This document shows positions 58,106-64,000 of a stretch of DNA of 64,000 nucleotides, one piece after another. Origin of the DNA: Dyella nitratireducens (GTDB lineage Bacteria > Pseudomonadota > Gammaproteobacteria > Xanthomonadales > Rhodanobacteraceae); NCBI RefSeq assembly GCF_014642835.1, contig NZ_BMJA01000001.1, positions 429,646 to 493,645 of the forward strand. Direction: 5' to 3'. The notes below the pieces were generated by a model that was given only the letters and a program-made list of their open reading frames with translations, searched no databases and was not told where the DNA came from. Both the position numbers and the translations under genes were made by a program. The stretch's first letter is position 1. Each line of letters begins with the position of its first letter.

Positions 58106-59338
58106 GTGAACATCTATCCCATCCTCGCGGCATTACGGCGACACAAGGCCTCCGTGCTGCTCATCGTGTTGCAAATTGCATTGACGCTGGCCATCGTCGC
58201 CAATGCTTTCTTCATTATCGGCCACAGCATCGAGCGAATGCGTCGCACATCCGGCCTGGACGAAAATGGCCTGATCTTCATTTTCCAGAAGCTGCCCGTC
58301 GTAACGGGCGACGATGCCACCGTCACCGAGAAGATCGATGCCCTGCAGCGCGCGGATCTGCAAGCGATCCGGAATCTGCCGGATGTGCAGGATGCTGCGG
58401 CATCGAGAAGTTTCCCGCTACTCGTGGATGATGACGACGTTGGCGATATTTCCCTTGACGCGGATCGCAAGGGCAAATTTGTGCATGCGGCCTATTATTA
58501 CGGCGACGAGCATCTACGGGCGACCTTCGGCGCACGCCTGATCGCTGGCCGCGACTTCTTCGCGAGCGAGATCCGCCACGGACACGCACTCCCAGGCTCA
58601 CCGGTGATCATCGTTAGCAAATCCTTGGCCGACCAACTCTTTCCGAACGGCAACGCGCTAGGCCAGACGGTCTATCAGGACGGCAAGCCGGCCACGATTG
58701 TGGGCATCGTCGCGCGGTTGCAGACACCCACACTGGACGACAGCCATTGGGCCAACAACTCGGTCATAGAGCCGCTGCGAAAAGATGCCTTCTGGACAGG
58801 CTATGTGGCACGCGCACGCAGCGGCCGCACAGCGGAGGCAATACGCGACATCCACAAGGCACTTTTTGCATTAAACCCGATGCGCCACATGCCTCCTGGC
58901 GCCGGCATCCATCCGGTCTCCGAGCAGCGTACCGGGGCTTATGACGATGAGCGCGGCATCGCGCTGCTGATGGGCGTGATTTGCATCATCCTGCTGAGCG
59001 TCACCGCCGCCGGCATCGTCGGCCTGACCAGTTTCTGGGTTGGCCAGCGGCATCGGCAGATTGGCGTGCGGCGCGCACTCGGCGCCAGAAAGATCGACAT
59101 ATTGCGTTACTTTCAGATCGAGATCCTGCTGATCGCCGGAAGCGGCGCAGTCATCGGCGCACTCTGTGCCGTTGGCCTCAACGCATGGCTGATGAAGCAT
59201 TACGAGATGATGCATCTTCCGCTGTTCTACATAGCGACAGGCGTATTTGCCATGCTCGTGCTCGGCCAGGCGGCAGTGCTGGTACCGGCGCGCCGTGCTT
59301 CCAACGTACCACCGGTCGTGGCGACACGTTCGGTTTAA
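58106..59338 (+). CDS. MacB/FtsX-type ABC transporter permease, second of two
   Basis: A 410-residue protein starting at GTG 58106, ten bases after the first permease, with AGGA 8 nt upstream. It has the same layout: N-terminal helix (SVLLIVLQIALTLAIVANAFFI), periplasmic domain (VIIVSKSLADQLFPNGNALGQTV), and C-terminal FtsX helices with WVGQRHRQIGVRRALGARKIDILRYFQIE. The two probably form a heterodimeric membrane part. The following LytS/LytTR pair may regulate them, as such permeases are often linked to two-component systems. Confidence 0.85.
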   Translation: MNIYPILAALRRHKASVLLIVLQIALTLAIVANAFFIIGHSIERMRRTSGLDENGLIFIFQKLPVVTGDDATVTEKIDALQRADLQAIRNLPDVQDAAASRSFPLLVDDDDVGDISLDADRKGKFVHAAYYYGDEHLRATFGARLIAGRDFFASEIRHGHALPGSPVIIVSKSLADQLFPNGNALGQTVYQDGKPATIVGIVARLQTPTLDDSHWANNSVIEPLRKDAFWTGYVARARSGRTAEAIRDIHKALFALNPMRHMPPGAGIHPVSEQRTGAYDDERGIALLMGVICIILLSVTAAGIVGLTSFWVGQRHRQIGVRRALGARKIDILRYFQIEILLIAGSGAVIGALCAVGLNAWLMKHYEMMHLPLFYIATGVFAMLVLGQAAVLVPARRASNVPPVVATRSV

Positions 59339-59439
59339 GCTTGATGGTGCTTGGCTGTACAACATTGTCGCTAAGCGAATTGGCGGCATCCAGGTCGAGG
59401 TGGATTGAGAGTTGGTTTTTGCGACCCAGGGCAAAGCGG

Positions 59440-59925
59440 ATGGACACAGACAAGAAGGTTTATTCCCTTCGCTATAGATCGAGCCGCGCTGAAGTTTGGC
59501 TTTGGTACTGGCATGCGTGGCGTTCCAAATATTGGTGGTGGCACCTTCTCCTGGCTGCAGGCATAACTTGGGAGTCTTTGGTGATCCAAGATAGCGGGTT
59601 TCAACTATCGAAATTCCTGCTTCGATTGTTGTGGGTTACGCCAACGCTCGTTGCCTTGATGGCTGCATGGCCGCAGGTCGCATTCAAAAGCCAAGAGCGG
59701 TTGCTTGAGGTCGGACCCGAAGGCTGGTTCACAAGCATCGCCAAAAAGAATGGATCTAGAACATGGCGCATGGTCGGTTCCATTCGAAGCAACGACGAAA
59801 TTATTTCTATTGTCAGCACTTCGGGCAACACATTGCTTATTCCCAGACGAGCGTTTCAAAGCGAGCTATCTAGAGAAGCCTTTCTTGCGGACATCCGGCG
59901 CTGGCATGGCTCATGTGCCAACTGA
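59440..59925 (+). CDS. Small membrane protein, YcxB-like
   Basis: A 161-residue protein beginning MDTDKKVYSLRYRSSRAEV. One or two membrane segments (residues about 30-75) are followed by a soluble part: LLEVGPEGWFTSIAKKNGSRTW, IRSNDEIISIVSTSGNTLLIPRRAFQSE. The I...I..IP.RAF pattern resembles YcxB-family C-terminal domains. The function is unknown. The open frame extends upstream into the permease gene but the ATG at 59440 starts the conserved part. Confidence 0.55.
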   Translation: MDTDKKVYSLRYRSSRAEVWLWYWHAWRSKYWWWHLLLAAGITWESLVIQDSGFQLSKFLLRLLWVTPTLVALMAAWPQVAFKSQERLLEVGPEGWFTSIAKKNGSRTWRMVGSIRSNDEIISIVSTSGNTLLIPRRAFQSELSREAFLADIRRWHGSCAN

Positions 59926-60041
59926 CGATAAAGCGTTCACGAGATTCCGGTTGAAAAGTGCGTATCCGCTTTACCCCTCACACGTCCCGCTTGCCACATA
60001 GGTGGCGCCCGTCGCCGCAAGGGCGACTACACTCGATCACC

Positions 60042-61157
60042 ATGAATCTGCTATCCGCCCCAACTGCGGCAGGCGTCCACACCGACCACGGCGCGACGTT
60101 TCCTCCGAAGACGTTGCGCACGTTGTGGTCGTTGTGGGCGGTATTCTGGCTGCTCATGATCAGCGTTGCCGTCGAGGAGGCGCTGCGCAATCCGCGCACC
60201 CAGTGGTGGGAGCCCGTTCTGTGGGAGGGGAGTTCAACACTGGTCTTAACCGTGTGGATGGTGCTTGCCGTCCGAGTTCGCGGGCGCCATGCGCCGTATC
60301 TGGACAGGCCCTTGATCTGGTTCGGCAGGTACCTGCGATGGTTTCCATGGGTCGCTGTCACGTTCATTACGGCCATCTATGCCATACGCATTGGCGTCTA
60401 CGACGCGTTGAGCCTCACCTATCAGCACTCGGGCTGGCGTTTCATCGTTGTGTACGAGAGTGCCAAATTGGCGATTTTTACGGGACTGTGGCTTGGGGTC
60501 CTGTTTGGTATGGATTCCTATGGGCAGTGGCAACTTCAGCGGCATCGTTTGTTGCAAACGCAGAAAGCGCTGGCTGAGGCGCAGCTTGCACAGCTGCAGG
60601 GTCAGCTGCGGCCGCATTTCCTGTTCAATGCGCTCAACACTGTCTCAGCCCTGATGCATACGGACGTGGCGCGAGCCGACCGTTTGATTGCGGCGCTCGG
60701 CGATTTGCTACGCATCAGTCTTCGTTGCATTGAACATGACATGACGCCGCTCGCTGAAGAACTTCGCACACTTGAGCTATACGCGGACATCATGCGCGAG
60801 CGGTTTCGGGATCGCGTGACGCTGAACTGGCAGGTCGACCAGACCCTCCTCGACATCCCCGTTCCGGCACTCTTGCTGCAACCCCTGCTTGAGAATGTGT
60901 TCAAACATGGCGTCGAGCCTACGGTAACGCCCGTACGCATCATGGTCAGTGTCCGGCGCGAGAGCGGCTCGCTGGAAATCCTCGTAAGCAACTCGGGTTC
61001 CAGGCTGGCGCCGGAGCATCGCGACGGCGTGGGATTCCGCAACTGCCGGGAGCGGCTGAGCATCCTCTACGGCAATGCGGCATCTCTGCAGGTCCACAAC
61101 GAGGGGGATGGTGTTGCCGCGCGCGTTTCCATACCGCTGACGGATACCCTTCCATGA
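60042..61157 (+). CDS. LytS-type sensor histidine kinase (pair 3)
   Basis: A 371-residue kinase with four membrane helices (residues about 28-155), a coiled coil (LLQTQKALAEAQLAQLQ), phospho-acceptor His192 in GQLRPHFLFNALNTVS, N box LLLQPLLENVFKHGV and G box GVGFRNCRERLSILYG. It overlaps the response regulator gene by 4 nt (ATGA). Confidence 0.9.
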   Translation: MNLLSAPTAAGVHTDHGATFPPKTLRTLWSLWAVFWLLMISVAVEEALRNPRTQWWEPVLWEGSSTLVLTVWMVLAVRVRGRHAPYLDRPLIWFGRYLRWFPWVAVTFITAIYAIRIGVYDALSLTYQHSGWRFIVVYESAKLAIFTGLWLGVLFGMDSYGQWQLQRHRLLQTQKALAEAQLAQLQGQLRPHFLFNALNTVSALMHTDVARADRLIAALGDLLRISLRCIEHDMTPLAEELRTLELYADIMRERFRDRVTLNWQVDQTLLDIPVPALLLQPLLENVFKHGVEPTVTPVRIMVSVRRESGSLEILVSNSGSRLAPEHRDGVGFRNCRERLSILYGNAASLQVHNEGDGVAARVSIPLTDTLP

Positions 61158-61894
61158 TCCGCGTCGTGATCGCCGACGACGAGGCACCAGCCCGCGAGAA
61201 ACTCGAACGCTGGGTCGCCGAACAACCGGATATGGCGGTGGTCGGATCGGCCGAGGATGGATTGTCCGCGGCGCAATGTATTGAACAGCTCCGGCCGGAC
61301 GTGGCCTTTCTCGATGTGCAGATGCCGACGTTGTCGGGACTCCAGGTAGCCGCGCAACTGGAGCCATCGAGCGCACCGTTGATCGTGTTCGTGACCGCCT
61401 TTGACGAGCATGCGGTGAAGGCGTTCGACCTCAATGCCGTCGACTATCTGCTCAAGCCTTACGACCTGGATCGTTTCGCGCGCAGCGTGCAACGTGTGCG
61501 GGAACGGCTGCACGCGCATGAATCCGGTGCCACCGCCGTGGCGATGGGACGAGCACGGGCGCCTTCTTGCGAGCGCTTGCTCGTGCCGGATCGCGAACGG
61601 CTACAGCTGATCGATGCAGCATCCATCGAGTGGCTGGAAGCCGACGACAACTACGTCCACGTGCACACGGCTGCGCGCACCTACCTGTTGCGCAGAACGC
61701 TGCAGGATCTGCTGTCCCAGCTGGGTGAGCAGCGCTTTGTGCGCATCCATAAGTCGACGGCGGTGAACCTCCGTTGCATCGGATCACTTGCACCCCTCTT
61801 CAAGGGTGACTACGAAATCCATCTGCACAACGGCCGCGTTCTTCGGCTCAGCCGGCGGTATCGTGAAGCGTTATTTGTCCGCATGGGGCAGTGA
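61154..61894 (+). CDS. LytTR-type response regulator (pair 3)
   Basis: A 246-residue regulator: receiver with MIRVVIADDEAPAREKL, Asp54 in FLDVQMPT and VTAFDEHAVKAFDLNAVDYLLKPY; LytTR domain with RERLQLIDAASIEWLEADDNYVHVH and FVRIHKSTAVNLRCIGSLAP. It is the third such regulator in 19 kb. Its receiver is clearly different from those of pairs 1 and 2, so these are not recent duplicates. Confidence 0.92.
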   Translation: MIRVVIADDEAPAREKLERWVAEQPDMAVVGSAEDGLSAAQCIEQLRPDVAFLDVQMPTLSGLQVAAQLEPSSAPLIVFVTAFDEHAVKAFDLNAVDYLLKPYDLDRFARSVQRVRERLHAHESGATAVAMGRARAPSCERLLVPDRERLQLIDAASIEWLEADDNYVHVHTAARTYLLRRTLQDLLSQLGEQRFVRIHKSTAVNLRCIGSLAPLFKGDYEIHLHNGRVLRLSRRYREALFVRMGQ

Positions 61895-61944
61895 CGCCGA
61901 TGTTTCGAACCTGAGGATGTTTCGGCCACCAGATACCAAACACT

Positions 61945-62062
61945 CGTCATTCCGGCGAACGCCGGAATCCAGTTTGAATACGCCGTGCGAAGCACACAAA
62001 GCCTTATGTTGTGTGCTTCGCACGCCATTCTTGACTGGATTCCGGCGTTCGCCGGAATGACG
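61945..62062. repeat. CGTCATTCCGGCG palindromic repeat, copy 5
   Basis: A full, well-kept element: outer arms of about 29 bp, inner stem GTGCGAAGCACAC / GTGTGCTTCGCAC. It lies after the response regulator. The 347-bp gap to the next gene holds nothing else recognisable. Confidence 0.88.
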
Positions 62063-62241
62063 AACATAGGGCGCCTGGCGATCGAAACATTTTTAAGCTC
62101 GAAGCATTGCCACCAACACCCCTCTCGCCACGCCGACGCCTCCATTCACCCCAAACCAGCTGTCAGCGGGAAGCCAATGGATCAAACTGCTGCTAGTTAT
62201 ATGCCTCAAGCAAACAATCCACCTGCGTAAAGGATGCATCC

Positions 62242-63765
62242 ATGGCTGCAACCCGTGTTCCGGTTCAGAGAGCTATCCCGGGTTATCTGGGGGACATCAT
62301 GCCGGTGTTCGCCATCGCCGTGCTCTTCGGCATAGCCCACATGCTGACCAATGGGCAGTACGGGTTTCATCGGGACGAATGGCAGTTCCTGAGCGATGCA
62401 CAGCATCTGGATTGGGGCTTTGTGCCTTACCCGCCGCTGACTGCTGCGCTGGAACACCTGGGCCTCAAGATGTTTGGCCTGTCGCTCGTCGGGCTGCGGC
62501 TGTTTTCGGTGCTCGCGCAAGTCCTGGTGATTCTCGCCAGCGGCCTGATGGCTCGCGACCTGGGCGGCGGCCGGCTGGCGCAGACCTTGGCGGCCATCGC
62601 GGTAGCGCTGTCGCCAGTGCCGATGTTCGAGGCGACGGAATTCCAATACTCCTCATTCGACCTGCTGTGGTGGGTGCTTATCGCCTGGTGTGTGATTCGT
62701 TTGCTGCGTGACGATGAACCGCGCTGGTGGGTGGCGATTGGCATACTCGCCGGCCTCGGCTTGCAAACCAAATATTCGATGGCCTTCGAGCTCGCTGGCG
62801 TGCTGGTGGGTATGTTGCTTACCGACGCGCGGCGATATCTCGCGAATGGCTGGTTCTGGGCCAGCGGCGCTATCGCACTATGCCTTTTTGCCCCCAACCT
62901 CGTCTGGCTGATCAAGCACGATTTCGTTTCCTACCATTTCCTGCAAAGTATCCACGCACGCGACGTGCATGAGGGACGTGCGGATGGCTTCCTGCGCGAT
63001 CAGTTGCTGTTCGATGCCAACCTGTTCGCCGCGCCTGTGTGGCTGGCGGGTTTGTTCGGCTACGTCAACAACCGCCGCTATCGCATGCTTGCCTGGATGT
63101 ACGCGGTGCCGCTGCTGTTGTTTCTATTTGCGCGGGGGCGCTTCTATTACACCTGCGGCGCTTACCCCATGCTCCTGGCCATGGGAGCCGTCATGGGAGA
63201 GCGATGGCTGCGCACCATGCGCCCTGCATGGCGTGTTGGAATTACCACACTGATGTTTACGGGTGTCTTGACCATCGGCCTGTATGCGGCGCTTCGTATC
63301 GTACCCATGGCATCGAGCGGTCCGTTACGAGACTACGCACTTCACAACAACGAAGACCTCCGCGAAGAAATCGGCTGGAACGAACTCGTTGCAAAAGTGG
63401 CGGCCATACGTGATGCGCTGCCTGCCGAACAGCAAGCCAACGTCACCATCGGCGTGGGGAACTATGGCGAGTATGGCGCCATCGCCCTGCTCGGCCCGCG
63501 CTATCACCTGCCCATGCCGATCACCACCGTCAACTCCGGATGGCTGCGCGGCTATCCGCACACGCCAGCCACCGCCACTATCCTGGTGGGAAGTTCGAAG
63601 GAGCGTGCCGATGAGCTTTTGATCGATTGCCACCTCGCTGGTCACAACACCAACGCATTGGGTGTCGTCAATGAGGAAAGCCGCGACCATCCCGATATCT
63701 TTGTGTGCGGCCCGACGCGCAAGCCGTTGAGCGAGCTTTGGAAGCACGGGCCGGACTTTGGATAA
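62242..63765 (+). CDS. GT39/ArnT-like membrane glycosyltransferase
   Basis: A 507-residue polytopic protein with about ten to twelve helices. The first periplasmic loop carries GYGFHRDEW-type residues (QYGFHRDEWQFLSDA) and LDWGFVPYPPLTAALEHL, the DE/PP signature of the PMT/ArnT superfamily. VSPVPMFEATEFQYSSFDLLWW and FLFARGRFYYTCGAYPMLLA follow, then a soluble C-terminal domain of about 130 residues. Such enzymes move a sugar from a polyprenyl-phosphate donor to lipid, glycan or protein at the periplasmic face. Start supported by AAGGA 8 nt upstream. Confidence 0.82.
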   Translation: MAATRVPVQRAIPGYLGDIMPVFAIAVLFGIAHMLTNGQYGFHRDEWQFLSDAQHLDWGFVPYPPLTAALEHLGLKMFGLSLVGLRLFSVLAQVLVILASGLMARDLGGGRLAQTLAAIAVALSPVPMFEATEFQYSSFDLLWWVLIAWCVIRLLRDDEPRWWVAIGILAGLGLQTKYSMAFELAGVLVGMLLTDARRYLANGWFWASGAIALCLFAPNLVWLIKHDFVSYHFLQSIHARDVHEGRADGFLRDQLLFDANLFAAPVWLAGLFGYVNNRRYRMLAWMYAVPLLLFLFARGRFYYTCGAYPMLLAMGAVMGERWLRTMRPAWRVGITTLMFTGVLTIGLYAALRIVPMASSGPLRDYALHNNEDLREEIGWNELVAKVAAIRDALPAEQQANVTIGVGNYGEYGAIALLGPRYHLPMPITTVNSGWLRGYPHTPATATILVGSSKERADELLIDCHLAGHNTNALGVVNEESRDHPDIFVCGPTRKPLSELWKHGPDFG

Positions 63766-63865
63766 GCTGCTGTGGAAAAATGCGACAGAGGTTGAAGTTT
63801 CGCCGCGTTTTTGCCAGCTATTCCAGCGGAATCCAGAGTTACTTCGATTCCATTTCGAAGCGAGT

Positions 63866-63910
63866 CGTCATTCCGGCGAAAGCCCATTGCTGTCCAGGGG
63901 AAAGTTTTGC
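63866..63910. repeat. Half CGTCATTCCGGCG repeat joined to a TTGCTGTCCAGGGG arm
   Basis: CGTCATTCCGGCGAAAGCCC runs directly into ATTGCTGTCCAGGGGAAAG. The same junction, in inverted partners, flanks the composite repeat at 53.1-53.4 kb. Confidence 0.65.
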
Positions 63911-63938
63911 TTGTTCTAGCGACATGGCTAAAAGGCTC

Positions 63939-64000
63939 GTCGTCCCGGCGAAAGCCGGGACCCAGCGACTTGCAGATCGTCAAAGACACTGGGCCCCGGC
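63939..64000. repeat. Start of a CGTCGTCCCGGCG palindromic repeat, cut by the window end
   Basis: Left arm CGTCGTCCCGGCGAAAGCCG and GGACCCAG, then a spacer, then the beginning of a matching right arm (CTGGGCCCCGGC) at the edge. It is a GC-richer relative of the CGTCATTCC family. Confidence 0.7.

Overview
The window looks like a chromosomal segment of a gammaproteobacterium of the Xanthomonadales (Lysobacterales), most likely Rhodanobacteraceae (Dyella/Rhodanobacter type). This is inferred from the GC-rich genes, several large TonB-dependent receptors, GTAG-type palindromic repeat pairs between genes, and three LytS/LytTR two-component pairs. No database search was possible, so the genus is a guess.

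1-8 kb: the 5' end of a transporter-fused sensor kinase, a secreted short-chain polyhydroxyalkanoate depolymerase, a TonB receptor and a GntP-family permease (possibly polymer or hydroxy-acid uptake), a small acidic protein, and the translational GTPase BipA/TypA with promoter and terminator.

8-24 kb: a carbohydrate-use locus. It holds an OprB-like porin, a GH35 beta-galactosidase, a clan GH-D (GH36-like) glycosidase, a TonB receptor, an overlapping operon of AgaS-type sugar isomerase/deaminase and two PfkB kinases, a divergent class I aldolase, an amidohydrolase and a DeoR/AgaR-like regulator. Together these suggest growth on galactose/galactosamine-containing glycans through tagatose phosphates. 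A 271-bp nested palindrome sits between the last two genes.

24-31 kb: a methyltransferase, a DUF1800-DUF1501-DUF1800 group, a DUF1579 protein and a PadR-controlled membrane protein.

31.2-40.5 kb: a lower-GC accessory island. Four same-strand genes encode a UvrD-like helicase fused to an Fe-S PD-(D/E)XK nuclease, an OLD-type ATPase with a Toprim domain, a C5-cytosine methyltransferase and a Vsr endonuclease. They are followed by small orphan genes, two decayed gene fragments (one HNH) and a tRNA-Leu-like gene whose anticodon loop carries a hairpin insertion of about 29 nt. The 3' end of the tRNA faces the island, the usual geometry of tRNA-integrated elements. A degenerate repeat around CACATACTTTGG lies near both ends of the island.

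41-64 kb: a TetR gene with a palindromic operator overlapping its start and an Lnt-like acyltransferase; three LytS-type kinase/LytTR regulator pairs (43.4-45.3, 48.3-50.2 and 60.0-61.9 kb); a HAF-repeat secreted protein; a lipoprotein with TonB-C-like modules; a lipocalin-like protein beside a short-plug TonB receptor; an ATP-grasp enzyme; a ChaA-like antiporter; two MacB/FtsX-type permeases without an ATPase; a small YcxB-like protein; and a GT39-type glycosyltransferase.

Two palindromic repeat families punctuate the window: GTAGGTTGGGG pairs (0-28 kb only) and CGTCATTCCGGCG pairs (throughout, outside the island).
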